Positions 10,933 to 21,445 of a DNA stretch of 64,000 bases are shown one piece after another. Position 1 is the stretch's first letter; the number at the start of each line of letters is the position of its first letter. The stretch is from positions 8,020,159 through 8,084,158 of the forward strand of contig NC_059400.1 of the NCBI RefSeq assembly GCF_905220565.1, written 5' to 3'. The notes under the pieces are model-generated. The model worked only from the letters and a program-made list of their open reading frames with translations. It did no database searches and was not told the DNA's origin. This DNA comes from Melitaea cinxia. Its lineage: Eukaryota; Arthropoda; Insecta; Lepidoptera; Nymphalidae. Position numbers and translations under genes: made by a program.

Positions 10933-11600
10933 TTATAAGAATGTGTCTGTCACAAGCCTGAACATTAGGAAATAAATTCAATTTCAAATCGTTGGGAAAA
11001 GTTTTTGGAATAGCTACGTTGAAGTATGAACACTGACAGCGACTGACATGTTACAAAAACATTAGTTTTATTAAAATTAACGTCAAACTGTATACTTTCT
11101 CAGTTAAAAAGTTTTTATTTAAAAAGAATTAGAGTGTCATTAAAGAAATAAAACTTATATAAAAGTTGTGAACTGAATACGATTCAATGACCATTTATAT
11201 GACGCATAATACACGCTTTGAAAATTAGTTAACCTTTTATAAATTGCGTCGGCGAGTTTTTGATAAAGTCAAAGGGATTATCGAATTTCAAACAGGATGT
11301 AAATTAATCTATTCTTTAATTTAATTTTTTACTTTGCATAAGTCTTTAAACTTAAAACCACTTAACCTTTAAAGAAGACAGCGATACAGATTAAAAACTG
11401 ATCCATTACTGCTAAAGTCAAGGCTGATCAATAAATGATTGACAGCGATAATTAGATATAATTTATTTCAAATTACCAATACAATAAAAAATCAGTACCT
11501 ACATATACTACTTAATTAGATATATTTTTGTAGATATAATTATTTTCTTGATTCTTATTCATATTTCCAATAAGCCCTTCATTACTTAGGTGTTATTGAA
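10933..11600. other. No recognisable gene
   Basis: AT-rich intergenic DNA. A 20-odd A run (about 11605-11625) follows. Confidence 0.4.
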
Positions 11601-11708
11601 TATAAAAAAAAAAAAAAAAAAAAAATAATTAATGATTCATTTTCAAAAATTCAATAATTTAAATAAAAACAAATACATACACACTATTTGTTTTTTTTTT
11701 TTTTTTTT

Positions 11709-12040
11709 CATTCATTCATTACAGCCTATACAGTCCACTGCTGTACATAGGCCTCCACAAGTTTACGCCAAAAATAACGTGAACTTATGTGTTTTGCCCA
11801 TAGTCACCACGCTGGGCAGGCGGGTTTGTGACCGCAGTACTGGCTTTGTCGCACCGAAGTCGCTGCTGCCCGTCTTCGGCCTGTGTATTTCAAAGCCAGC
11901 AGTTGGATGGTTATCCCGCCATCGGTCGGCTTCTTAAGTCCCAAGGTGGTTGTGGAACCTTGTTATCCCTTAGTCACCTCTTACGACACCCACGGGAAGA
12001 GAGGGGATGGCTAAATTCTTTAGTGCCGTAGCCACACAGC
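11709..12040 (-). repeat. Retroposon family B copy
   Basis: Minus-strand copy with head GCTGTGTGGCTACGGCAC at 12040 and tail GGCCTATGTACAGCAGTGG ending in an (AATG)n run at 11709. The A-T rich flanks (ATTTGTTTTTT to the left, ATTTATTTTTT to the right) may be an imperfect target duplication. Open frames at 11632-11937 and 11828-12031 run antisense through it and are not genes. Confidence 0.85.
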
Positions 12041-12046
12041 ATTTAT

Positions 12047-12335
12047 TTTTTAACTGACATCAAAAAACGACTGGGTTTTTTGGTATTTTTTCATGTGTTT
12101 TTGCAGATAACTTCGTCGTTTATGAAACAATTTTGATAATTCTTTTTCGTTGTAAATGAGATATTACAAGGGTGGTACCATAATAAGGAAACCAAAGTCT
12201 GATGATAGCATCCCAGAGTAATCGAGGGGAACCTTAAAAAATCGTAGAGGAGACTAGTGCGTTTGTTATTTATTTTTTTTCAATAAGTATCTTAAAGCAC
12301 TAATATTTATTGAAGATTTGAAGTCGATTTGATGA
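12047..12335 (+). repeat. Decayed AACCGACTTC-family copy
   Basis: It starts TTTTTAACTGACATCAAAAA and retains the internal block TAATAAGGAAACCAAAGTCT also found at 675-700 and 33143-33165, ending near GAAGTCGATTTG. It abuts the family B copy to its left. Confidence 0.55.
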
Positions 12336-12734
12336 CGGAGCCGATAAACAGTTGAGCGAACCACGATTTACAGGAATTACTTTTGTTGGGCTTACTTCAT
12401 ACAGTTCAATCTGTCTAAATGTTCAGTTCATATAAAATAATACCTATTTAAAATTGGAAATTTACATAGGAATACTACTACCTACTAGGCATACTGATGC
12501 GTCAATTTGAAACTGAAATTAAATTGTGTAATCGCGTCATTTCTAACAATGCTATTTCGCCGTATACTTTATTAAAATTAAACATGCTATATGTTATGCA
12601 GGCAAAAATTAAAATCTATTTTGTGTCAGAATTTGTGTTCCGAGATCCGTCGGTTGTTACACACTAAAAATTAAGTCAGATATCTATCTTTCTAGATATG
12701 TATGATTACAAATAAATGATGATGAAAAATAAAG

Positions 12735-12825
12735 TCAACCTGTCAATTTATCACTACTCAGCAAAGACGTCTTTTTGGATTGATTGAATTGAATTGGACC
12801 TAATCCGGCACGCTGCTCCACAGCG
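12735..12825 (-). repeat. Highly decayed SINE family C fragment
   Basis: The plus strand preserves only CAACCTGTCAATTTATCACT and CTAATCCGGCACGCTGCTCC, which align with the 3' part of family C. The middle has diverged. Confidence 0.4.
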
Positions 12826-13469
12826 AATTACTCGATAAAAACAATGTTTCAGATTTTATCGCAGAAAGGTTCCCTAATAATATTTTCAACAGTTAATTTT
12901 AAATAGATAAAGAGCCATTTCATTGTCTGTGAGAACCTAGATTTGTACGTCGTGCTAATTATTACTTTTAAACTCAGTAATTTCTCTTCCTAACAATAGA
13001 GATGTTTCTTAATTCGTGACTGAACCGAGTCTACTTAAATCGCAAATCGGCCTTCTAGATCATAAGGTTCTTTAAATCCTATACAAAACAATTACTTTTT
13101 TATTATTAACTATTTTCAAGCGTAGTCTTATAACTAACGAACGTATAATACTTTACTTAATTAAAAGTTTTCACAAAAGGTCCTTTCGAAAAAAGCTTTT
13201 AAAAAATCTTATACTTTGTAGCATGACTCAGTACCTGAATGAAAGACCGAAATCTCATTGCCATATAAACTTAAAAACATTTAGCCGTATAACTTATGTA
13301 ATTAAATCTTATAATTCCACACCTAAACGATCAGATACAAGCTTAAATCTATATTCAATTATTAAATATTTTTTTAAACGTTTATATTTAAATATCAGCA
13401 CAAAACCTTTTAATTTTTATTGTCTTAATATCAAGTATATTAATTTAATCTTTAAAGACGTGACTTCCT

Positions 13470-13471
<2 letters not shown>
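12826..13471. other. No recognisable gene
   Basis: AT-rich sequence. A 93-codon frame at 13223-13504 is low-complexity and runs into the TA microsatellite; it is not supported as a gene. Confidence 0.4.

Positions 13472-13502
<31 letters not shown>
13472..13502. repeat. (TA)n microsatellite
   Basis: About 15 uninterrupted TA units. Confidence 0.95.
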
Positions 13503-13507
<5 letters not shown>

Positions 13508-13539
13508 TATAAATGACTGTCTGAAAAAAAAATTGTTTT

Positions 13540-13655
13540 ATTTGAAAACCTTCCATAAGCCTTAAGGAACATACAAAAAATAAATTAGCCGAATCGGTCA
13601 AACCATTCTCGAGTTATGCGCTTAGATACATACATACTTAATTTATGTATACATA
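13540..13655 (-). repeat. Helitron-like 5' fragment
   Basis: It shares AACCTTCCATAAGCC and AGCCGAATCGGTCAAACCAT with the 39215-39386 element (ACCTTCCATGGGCC, AGCCGAATCGGTCGAGCTAT). It lies directly beside the 13660-14002 Helitron and lacks its own 3' end. Confidence 0.5.
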
Positions 13656-13659
13656 TAGA

Positions 13660-14002
13660 CTAGCTGTGGCTGCTACTTCGTCCGCGTGGATTTTAACAGA
13701 AAAGTTATTGTTCAGTTCGCAGAGTTGTAAAATAAATTTTATTTAAAAATTAAATTTATTAATTTTCTTAAAAATAAAGTAGCTTACTCCTTATTACATC
13801 AGCTATCTGCCAGTGAAAGTCCCGTCAAAACCGGACCAGCCGTTTTAAAGATTAGCCCGAACAAACAAAAAGACAGACAGACAAAAAATTTAAAAATGTT
13901 TTTTTGGTATGTGTATCATGTATATTTATACATATGCATTTAGTAAAAAGCGGTTATTTTAATACTACAAACAGACACTCCAATATTATTTATTTGTATA
14001 GA
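13660..14002 (-). mobile_element. Non-autonomous Helitron-like element (342 bp family)
   Basis: Minus-strand copy: TCTATACAAATAAATAATAT starts at 14002 and the 3' end CTAG lies at 13663-13660, followed (minus) by T. Length 343 bp, against 342 and 341 bp for the other two complete copies. Near the 3' end, CGCGGACGAAGTAGCAGC is the eroded form of a short stem. Confidence 0.78.
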
Positions 14003-14024
14003 AGACTAGGTCGACAAAAAGCCT

Positions 14025-14275
14025 AGGTACGGCTCACCTGATGATAAGCGATTACCGTAGCTGATTGACGCCAGCAACGCCACAAGCATCACAAGCGCAT
14101 TGCCGACCCAATCCCCAATCCCCCCCAGGAGCTCTGATAACCTTACACACAGGAAACAAAACTGCTTGAAAGCAATGTTATTTAGTTGTAATCTTCTGTA
14201 AGGTCGAGGTACTTCCCCAGTCGGGATTCTTCAGTTTTTAAGCAGGATATTCTTGCTGTGCCCTACCTGAGTTTC
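14025..14275 (+). repeat. Dispersed repeat E (CGGCTCACCTGATG...)
   Basis: It begins CTAGGTACGGCTCACCTGAT and includes CACAAGCGCATTGCCGACCC, CCCCAGGAGCTCTG and AAGGTCGAGGTACTTCCCCA, ending with TGCTGTGCCCTACCTGAG. The first half recurs at 51125-51253. It is non-coding and interspersed; class unknown to me. It appears to cut off the 3' end of the neighbouring mariner. Confidence 0.65.
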
Positions 14276-14299
14276 AGTATCAGTCAAATTTTGAAACGT

Positions 14300-14790
14300 C
14301 TCATTAAAAAGTAAGATAGTAAGCGACAAGTAGTTTTGACAGTCCTCACTGAATGTTGAATTTACACTACCTAAAGAATTCTGAAGAATTCAGTCGACAC
14401 AGAAATAAATCTGAGGTTGCAAGATTTAAACTCTCAATTTTTTTTTTTTTTGAGTGGCTAAAGGACGTTTGTGGTCGACGTTGTCGTGATAAAAGACCAC
14501 ACCTTTTCTGTTAATGAATTCTTGCCGCTTGTTCTCAATTTCTTGCTTAAGTCTCATCAATTGTTCACAGTAGAAATACGAATCGATGGTTTTGCCTTTT
14601 GGTAAAAGCTCATTAAGAATAATGCCCTTCCAATCCCACCATACATTCAACATACTCTTATAGCGTTGTCAACCCGGGTTTCACAATAATCTGTGCAGCT
14701 TGACCGACCTTCGACTACGATCCCTTTACACTTTACGAGTACGTTTTGGATGAAGTTTTCTTCAGTAACGTCATGTGGCACCCAAATATA
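14300..14790 (-). mobile_element. Mariner transposase relic
   Basis: On the minus strand it starts WVPHDVTEEN (near 14783), then a shifted frame equivalent to the RSWSK..AQ..VKPGL region, then MLNVWWDWKGIILNELLPKG and GVVFYHDN, where the HDN aspartate is the second catalytic residue. The segment that should contain the first catalytic aspartate (GDEKW) is deleted, several frameshifts are present, and the C-terminus degrades after LQNSLGS. The C-terminal DNA (CAGAATTCTTTAGGTAG, GGACTGTCAAAACTACT) matches 5087-5140, so the two relics are one family. Confidence 0.8.
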
Positions 14791-14918
14791 TATATAGAGA
14801 TTTTTATTTATCACAGAAATATCACACCCATCCATATCAGACTCAGACGGGAAACGAAACCACACCCTGCGAAGCAGAAAGCAAGACCACTACAAACTGC
14901 GCGAATGGGCTAGTCAAA
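14791..14918 (-). repeat. SINE family D copy (3'-truncated)
   Basis: The minus strand starts CTAGCCCATTCGCGCAGTTT (A-box region), then GGGTGTGGTTTCGTTTCCCG in the B-box position, then TCTGAGTCTGATATGG. It retains the tRNA-like head of family D (best copy 48240-48464) but loses its tail against the mariner relic. Confidence 0.7.
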
Positions 14919-15550
14919 TGTTTGAACACTCCATCCTGCATACACATTTGTTACATGTAAATATATGGGTATCATTTGACGAAATAATTATTATCTTAAT
15001 TTCTACAGTTACATAGTATGTATATTATTGAGTAATTTGACATTTTCCATGGTCGATTAAATTGTAACTTTCCCACAGTTATTATAGTCAATTTTGTAAC
15101 GAAGTTAACTTTAAATAGTTTTCATTTTACAACAAAATACAATGTAACATCATAAAGAATAATTACGAGCATCTAAAGAGATCCTAGTGTTTTATTGTTT
15201 AAGTAAAATGTTAAATCTTATGTTAGAGCATTGTTTTACCTGCCCGAGTTTAACGTTTTGAGATTCGATTTGGACTATTGTAATACACAAAGGTCACTTC
15301 AGTTTTGTGCAGTTACATTTGATTCCAAAACGTCCTTTGTTAATATTTAAAACTAACCGTACCCTCGACTTCGTTCACTTGCGAGATTCTATCTGGATAC
15401 TCTTTATTTTTTAAAAGCGTGATCCTGAATCATGCAATAAAAAGTATATGTTGCCATGTGATCTTTATTTTATTTTACCCCTTCCAGAGACAGATGTACC
15501 GACATAAAGGCCAATACTTAAAGACGTTTTAAATTAATCATGTAAAAAAT
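14919..15550. other. No recognisable gene
   Basis: AT-rich intergenic DNA. A short GTACCCTCGACTTCGTTCAC at about 15359 resembles Helitron-end sequence but lacks proper termini. Confidence 0.35.
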
Positions 15551-15802
15551 AATTGTGTTTGCTCGCAAACGAAAAAAACCGACTTCAGTTACATCGACAA
15601 GTAATACAACGTAGGTTGACGAAAAAATAGTCAAGTAAATACGCGTTATCAAAGAATACTCAAAAAGTTGTAATCAATTCTCGATGAAATTTAAATGTAA
15701 CCACATGATAAACATCGGCTTTCGATTAAATTAAAAATCATCGAAATCAGTGCACCCAGTTAAAAGTTATATGATATTTAATACAATGTAGGTTAACGAA
15801 AA

Positions 15803-16126
15803 CGGTGCTGTGTGGCTACGGCACTAAAGAATTTAGCCACCCCCTCTCTTCCCGTGGGTGTCGTAAGAGGCGACTAAGGGATAACAAGGTTCCACAACCA
15901 CCTTGGAACTTAAGAAGCCGACCTGCTGGCTTTGAAATACACAGGCCGAAGACGGGCAGCAGCGTCTTCGGTGCGACAAAGCCAGTACTGCGGTCACCAA
16001 CCCGCCTGCCCAGCGTGGTGACTATGGGCAAAACACGTGAGTTCACGTTATTTTTGGCGTAAACTTGTGGAGGCCTGTGTCCAGCAGTGGACTGTATAGG
16101 CTGTAATGATGATGATGATGATGATG
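15803..16126 (+). repeat. Retroposon family B, best-defined full copy
   Basis: A 324 bp element runs from CGGTGCTGTGTGGCTACGGC to TATAGGCTGTAATGATGATG and a (GAT)n end. Flanking 13 bp direct repeats AGGTTAACGAAAA at 15790-15802 and 16127-16139 are identical. The order is a head (CACCCCCTCTCTTCCCGTGG), a middle (CGGGCAGCAGCGTCTTCGGT), then the RTE-like tail (AGGCCTGTGTCCAGCAGTGG). Open frames on both strands across it (15805-16062, 15816-16160) share no recognised protein family and are incidental. Confidence 0.92.
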
Positions 16127-16294
16127 AGGTTAACGAAAAAATAGTCAAGTAAAAACGCATTATTAGATATAACTCGAAAAGTAGTTTTTAGATCTTAAAT
16201 AAATTTAAATAGCACCAAATGACATGCACCACCTTTCGTTTAAAAAAATTAACGAAATCAGTCCACCCAGCAAAAGTTCTGAGGTAACATTCAT

Positions 16295-16466
16295 TTCGCT
16301 TCAGCCTGTAATATCCCACTACTGGGCATAGGCCTCTTTCCCCACGTAGGAGAAGGATCAGAGCTTAATTCACGACGCTGCTCCAATGCGGGTTGGTGGA
16401 TATATTCCCTACTATGAGTAACGATCGCTATCAGGTGTACATGATAACAACCGGGCGTAGGCTGAA
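16295..16466 (-). repeat. SINE family C copy (5'-truncated)
   Basis: The plus strand starts at the tail (CTTCAGCCTGTAATATCCC) and extends to CAACCGGGCG, where the copy is truncated. Flanks GTAACATTCAT (16284-16294) and GTAACATACAT (16467-16477) form an 11 bp target duplication with one mismatch. Confidence 0.8.
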
Positions 16467-16659
16467 GTAACATACATGAAAATAAAAATAAAATACAGTC
16501 AAATTGAGAACCTCCTCCTTTTTTGGAAGTCGGTTAAAAAATAACTATAAAATCTTGACAAAACAAATTACATTTTTTGATATGCAGAATATAGTATTTT
16601 AATTTTATTTGTTTAATTAGTGTTTATATATTTTATTTTACATATTTTTTGCCTTATAA

Positions 16660-16953
16660 AAAAGCGCGGTTTTTCCTGCGTAAATTCTGATTTTGCGGGA
16701 ATTTCGGAATAAAAAGTTGCCGATATTTTGCTCCACAATCTCTTCTATCTTTCGATGAAAACCTCATAAAAATCGGTTCAGCCATTCCGAAGATTAGTCT
16801 TAACACACAGACAGACAGTCCGACAGACAGAAAAAATTCTAAAACCGTTTATTTGTGTTTTATTATCCTGTAAACAACAATATGTACTTTTAAAAAAAGC
16901 AGAATTATTTTTATATCACTGACAGACACTACATTTTTAATTTGATGTATAGA
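16660..16953 (-). repeat. Helitron-like fragment
   Basis: The minus strand starts TCTATACATCAAATTAAAAA at 16953, preceded by A. It contains the TGTCTGTC run and the block ATGGCTGAACCGATTTTTAT. A CTAG 3' end is not found, so this copy is truncated in the GCGGGAAAAACCGCGC-type region. Confidence 0.5.
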
Positions 16954-16999
16954 TGCTATATGATTTGCTCGCAAAAATGGTCGTATTAAATAGGAGAAG

Positions 17000-17275
17000 A
17001 AAAAATGCGCGTTAAGCACGGTTTTTCCCGCATAAATCCCGATTTCGCAGGAATTCCAGGATAAAAAGTAACCTGCATGTTGGGAGCAATATAGAGGAAT
17101 ATAGCGGAGGGAATGAAAGTCCCTTGAAAATTCAGTCGTTCCGACTAGTCCGATTAGCCCGAGCAAACAGACAGACAAATTTTTTTAAATATTTTTTGTG
17201 TTTTAGTATTGTGTAAATAACTACGAGTACTTGAACTTGAAAAAACACAGACAGACTACAATTGTATTTATAAGT
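17000..17275 (-). repeat. Second divergent copy of the preceding fragment
   Basis: It repeats the same order of landmarks as 16660-16953 (CACGGTTTTTCCCGCATAAA, CAGGAATTCCAGGATAAAAA, the CAGACAGACA run, GTTTTAGTATTGTGTAAATA). The two copies lie head to tail but have diverged considerably. Confidence 0.5.
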
Positions 17276-17647
17276 TTAGTTGAATCATAACAGTGGACTG
17301 CGGTTGGCCGACAAGAGATTATGGTTTATTATCTATCTGTTAAAACTTTTTTAAGCTATAAATAAATAAGTGTATATACAAGTTTCATTCCAAAATTTGT
17401 AAAACATAATTATTTTTACTTTTGGTACATTCGTACGTGCAATAGTACACATACATATGTTTAATAATTACGAATAATATTTTCTTTTTTCTATACTTGG
17501 AGTTGGAATTTTTGATTACCACCAAACCCTAAATATCATATTCAACAAGCAATTACCTTCCTTATACAAATTTACAGCCGAGTATATTTCAACGTTTGCT
17601 CGAAAATAGTGCCTAATTTTCGCGCTTTACTCTTGCTTTTAATTTGC
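17276..17647. other. No recognisable gene
   Basis: It contains a stray AACAGTGGACTGCGGTTGGC at 17290, a scrap of RTE/family B tail, and otherwise unremarkable AT-rich DNA. Confidence 0.4.
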
Positions 17648-17985
17648 TCGCTGTTCGGCTACGGTAGTAAAGAATATAGCCACCCCCTCTCTTCCCGTGG
17701 GGGTTGTAAGAGGCGACTAAGGGATAACACAGTTCCACTACCACCTTGGAACTTACAAAACCGACCGATGGCGGGACAGCCATCTAACTGCTGGCTTTAA
17801 AATACAAAGGCCGAAGACGGGCAGCAGCGTCTTCGGTGCGACAAAGCCAGCCGAAGCCAACCCGCCTCCCAAGCGTGGTGACTATGGGCAAAACACACGA
17901 GTTCACGCCATTTTTGGCGTGAACTTGTGGAGGCCTTTGTCCAGCAGTGGACTGTGATAGGCTGAAATGAAGATGATGATAATGA
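17648..17985 (+). repeat. Retroposon family B copy, full length
   Basis: Head CTCGCTGTTCGGCTACGGTA, middle GCCGACCGATGGCGGGACAG, tail AGGCCTTTGTCCAGCAGTGG, and (GATGAT)n-like end. Target duplications could not be fixed with confidence. Open frames inside it are shared by other copies and are not genes. Confidence 0.87.
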
Positions 17986-18859
17986 TTTTGCGCTTTAAAA
18001 TTAAGAAGAAAAGTGAGAAAATTGCGCCTTTTTAAATAGTACAGATACAGTCTCACTTTTCAAAATAATACATATATACTCGTACATATCTTTAAAGAGT
18101 AACGAAGTATCACTATTATAAGGCCTATGACCAAAAATCCTACGTATGACTGAAAGATATAAGTACAATACAAGTATGAATGATAGAAGTAAGTACTTAA
18201 TATATTCTCGAAATATCGATAATGTTTAAACAGTGCAATACGAATATTTCCAATCACATATATAATGAGTCAGAACTAACATACGGACATTAAAAAAATG
18301 CCGGAAGCAATAAATGTTTGCAGGTACGTGAACAACAACTGCGATAACAATGGCGTTCTGTTTGTGACTCAGTCTATTTTCCAAAACGTATCATCACGTT
18401 GAAGTTTCACAAGTGTCACATTTTAAAGTGTTAAAGATATTTTTTAAGAAACGAATGATATTGAATATTTGTCTCTATAAGAACATAAAATCCGGAGAGG
18501 TGTCGGATTACCGCAGTGATTTTCGTAAAAGAGAAAACAAAGTTCTCGGTAAAATTAATATGTATAAATTTTAACGTTATTTACACTGGAATAAAACTCG
18601 CAAAATATGAGTTTTGCAAACTGTACAATTTAGATTTATATTAAATTAAATAAATTTACGTTGAAAATTAGGAGTATCAAGTGTTGCCCTTTATTTCTTA
18701 CGCAATGGACATTTATTTTAAATTCTTCAACTAGTTCAAAGGATTTATGTTACGCTATTAAATATTTGTCTGTTTGTCAATCCAACATCTTCAGCTTTCA
18801 CCGTAACAGCTAATAATGACGTTGATGCCGAAATAATGCAAAACTATAAATATAGGATA

Positions 18860-18862
<3 letters not shown>
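17986..18862. other. No recognisable gene
   Basis: AT-rich sequence; the open frames at 17784-18056 (mostly the B repeat) and 18060-18257 show no recognisable domain. Confidence 0.4.

Positions 18863-18922
<60 letters not shown>
18863..18922. repeat. (TA)n microsatellite
   Basis: Uninterrupted run of about 30 TA units. Confidence 0.95.
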
Positions 18923-18924
<2 letters not shown>

Positions 18925-19384
18925 AATACAATGAAATCTTTATGAATAATATGCAATTATCATTATTTATTATTTTAGTAACAATGACTAATAGGAGTAC
19001 AAATGTTAATTATATATAATATACGATATTTATTTATATACTTTGTTCCTTGGTTCAATGTCCGAGTAAAGTCTGTTTGTGACTAATACCCAACCTTTGT
19101 CAACACTAATCATCTTAATGTTTAATAATACAATCGAGTATGCAATTCAGTTATTAATGCACACATTTTATAATGATGATGATAAATAGTAATAATATTG
19201 CAAACAAAAACTAAACAATCGTAAGTTTCTTTATATTCCTATTACTGCCATTAATTTCTGCTGGGTCTAAAATTCGATACCTTCTCATAAGGAATATTTT
19301 TACATGCTACACATGTACTAAGTCTTAATTTAGGTAAAAATGTGTAGCTCTTAAACCGATGTTCTAATAGAGACTATGGCTCCT

Positions 19385-19535
19385 CAAAGCGTTCGACGCC
19401 CTCCAACCAGATGGACCAAAGACTTAAAAAGGGTAGCTGGTAGTAATTGGATGGATGGTAATAAGCGAGAGATCGGGTCTTGTGGTGTTACGCTGCGGAA
19501 GACTTACGTCCAGCAGTGGACTGTAATAGGCTGAT
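19385..19535 (+). pseudogene. RTE LINE 3'-end relic
   Basis: It reads RRPPTRWTKDLKRVAGSNWM, then after divergence TYVQQWTVIG, followed by AATAGGCTGATAATAA. This is the C-terminal end of an RTE-type reverse transcriptase plus its tail, from a lineage distinct from the 36.2 kb copy (TKDLKRVAGSNW against TDDLRKIAGVGL). Confidence 0.85.
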
Positions 19536-19629
19536 AATAAATGGAAGCTGAAGACTTCTTTGTTCATTTGAACTTCTGATTGAATACTGATTTCCTTTTT
19601 TTTACAACATTCACACTCGTAAGTCATAA

Positions 19630-19918
19630 GTTAAGCAACTTAATGCTTATGTTAAAGGTAACAAAGGCCGCCTGCTATGGCTAAATATTTACTTATTTAT
19701 TTATACTTTACTGAACACCACAACTACATTTTGAACATTAAACATATTTTAAGACTACAAACAAAAAAAATTTTTTTTTTTTTTTTTTGATAAATATACA
19801 CGAAAATAATACAAATATAAATTTATAAATACATTTATTACACCCAAACTCATGCGGGAATCGAACCCACAACTTGTCGAGCAGAAAGCACTATTAACTG
19901 CGCTAACGGGCTAATCGA
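19630..19918 (-). repeat. SINE family D copy, interrupted
   Basis: The minus strand starts TTAGCCCGTTAGCGCAGTTA, then GTGGGTTCGATTCCCGC (B box), AGTTTGGGTGTAATAAATG, and resumes in the tail AACATAAGCATTAAGTTGCT near 19640. A LINE-tail-like insertion (19690-19785) separates the parts. Confidence 0.7.
19690..19785 (-). mobile_element. LINE 3'-tail insertion inside SINE D
   Basis: On the minus strand it is T/A rich, containing AATGTAGTTGTGGTGTTCAG and ending in (AAATAAGT)n. It interrupts the family D tail. LINE clade unknown; no target duplication could be confirmed. Confidence 0.45.
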
Positions 19919-20789
19919 TATTCAATTAGGACTGGACTTTGAGTTATTGTAATGTACTTACACGAAAATTACTCGTAAGGAAGATCCAATAGATACAAAT
20001 TTCAACCGATTCATACGAGTATGTATCAGAATTTACCGTACGTAAAAACACGTTGATTGTGTAACGCAATGATTTCATTGGATAAAGGGAAGGGCTTTAA
20101 TGTGTGTATGTAATAGACCTTCGGTTATGAACGCTAAAAGCTGATGATAATTGCTAATTGATAAAATTATGGAATAGTTAGAGTTAATTATTGAATGCTG
20201 TCTATTGTTGGAGAATTGTTTAGATTAAATGACAATGATTTTATCAGACAATTGTGTACGTTCGTTGCAATCACTTCATTTACGAGTACCGATTGTGAAA
20301 TCAAAACAAAATAAACATTATATTTTTAATTTGCCATGTGCCATGTACGTGCAACTATACATTTTTATTTTTATTTTTGTTGCTTCCGGGATCCAATGAA
20401 AAAATTACCTCTAGGAATGTTACCTAAATCTATGGTAAAACAATATGGAAAGTAGTTCGATTGCTAATGCTCATCAACATTAACAAAATTTTATTTATCG
20501 TCGATGTCCTTGACTGAATTAGTGACTCATTATTTGTAATTATTCTTTATTACGTATATAACTGAATACCATATTCTGCAACAAAACTAACAATCCGTAA
20601 TTATGTATCCATAAAAACGTATGTAATTCTTTAACAACTAGAGTTCCGAGTGATTATGTAATTAGAGTAAGGTGAAATGACTTGTTACTATTGTATGGCG
20701 TAAATGTAACTTGTAGTATGATGTACTATAATTAAACGTAATTATCTCATCATATCTTCAGAATTAGCGCATTAATATGTATTTATACA
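19919..20789. other. No recognisable gene
   Basis: AT-rich intergenic DNA without open frames of note. Confidence 0.4.
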
Positions 20790-20847
20790 TTTGTTTAGAA
20801 ATTTTACTCGACAACCTCATGGTTTCCGAGTAAAATTTCTAACCAAA
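20790..20847. repeat. Perfect-looking 21 bp inverted repeat (hairpin 1)
   Basis: The left arm 20790-20810 (TTTGTTTAGAAATTTTACTC and one more base) pairs with the right arm 20827-20847 with one mismatch. The 16-base loop can itself pair AACC with GGTT. It could be the ends of a small foldback element or a transcribed hairpin; the sequence does not decide. Confidence 0.8.
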
Positions 20848-20868
20848 CGACGACTACGACAAACGACG

Positions 20869-20910
20869 AATTACGACGAAGCCTGGTTCATACCAGGCTT
20901 CGTCATAATT
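20869..20910. repeat. 18 bp inverted repeat (hairpin 2)
   Basis: Left arm 20869-20886 (AATTACGACGAAGCCTGG), loop TTCATA, right arm 20893-20910, with one C-A mismatch. It begins 22 bp after hairpin 1, across a CGACGACTACGACAAACGAC spacer that is CG-rich for this region. Confidence 0.85.
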
Positions 20911-21385
20911 ACACGTGTCCAATGAGGCTGTGCTTTACTTTGATAAAATTAAAATATGGAAAGCGCTTACTCTTAAACCTAATATTTTTATAACAATTCA
21001 TTCATACAAAATTCATAAAATTCACACTTTTATACAGAATATACATCAAAGTATAAAAAAATAAGACAGTTTTAGGTATAAAAGTGTTAGGTCAGTCATG
21101 AGGCTAAAGACAGATCTGACAGGAGCTTCAAACATTTTATTTTACAACATATTAACTTCAATTCCTAAATTGTAAATATACTCCTTTTTTCACATTATTC
21201 GTTTTTGTGTAACTAATATACACAATATCCCTATATTTTTTTAGATATTTCTATGTTACATTACATGTATTGTTTCTGGTTGTACAATAAAGTGTATTGG
21301 TATTTGTATCGCTAAAACGCAAGCAAATTTAACTGTCTCACTTTGTAAAAATTGTGACAGTTTTGGTACTCAGTATCATATAAAA
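20911..21385. other. No recognisable gene
   Basis: AT-rich DNA without exons or repeats I can support. Confidence 0.4.
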
Positions 21386-21445
21386 TCAACAACCTCCGGA
21401 GCAGAAAGCAGGGTCACTACAAACTGCGCCAACGGGCTAGTCAAA
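21386..21445 (-). repeat. SINE family D head fragment
   Basis: On the minus strand it starts ACTAGCCCGTTGGCGCAGTT and ends TCTGCTCCGGAGGTTG. Only the first 60 bp of the tRNA-like head (A-box half) remain. Confidence 0.7.

Larger units (their letters stand above)
15551..16535 (-). repeat. AACCGACTTC-family element carrying two nested retroposons
   Basis: The plus strand starts AATTGTGTTTGCTCGCAAAC (terminal hairpin GTTTGCTCGCAAAC equivalent) and GACTTCAGTTACATCGACAA, and ends CCTCCTTTTTTGGAAGTCGG at 16535. Two related internal units are present (15597-15760 and about 15785-16278). The second is interrupted at 15803-16126 by family B, and the terminal part at 16295-16466 by family C. Removing the insertions leaves an element of about 480 bp, similar to 32808-33440. 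Confidence 0.8.

Noticed and set aside
9918..12031. Protein-like open frames (shared HRPPQVYAKN-type strings) at 9.9-12.0, 15.8-16.2 and 17.8-18.0 kb
   Set aside because: They recur because they are read through copies of family B; frames differ between copies and run in either orientation to the element.
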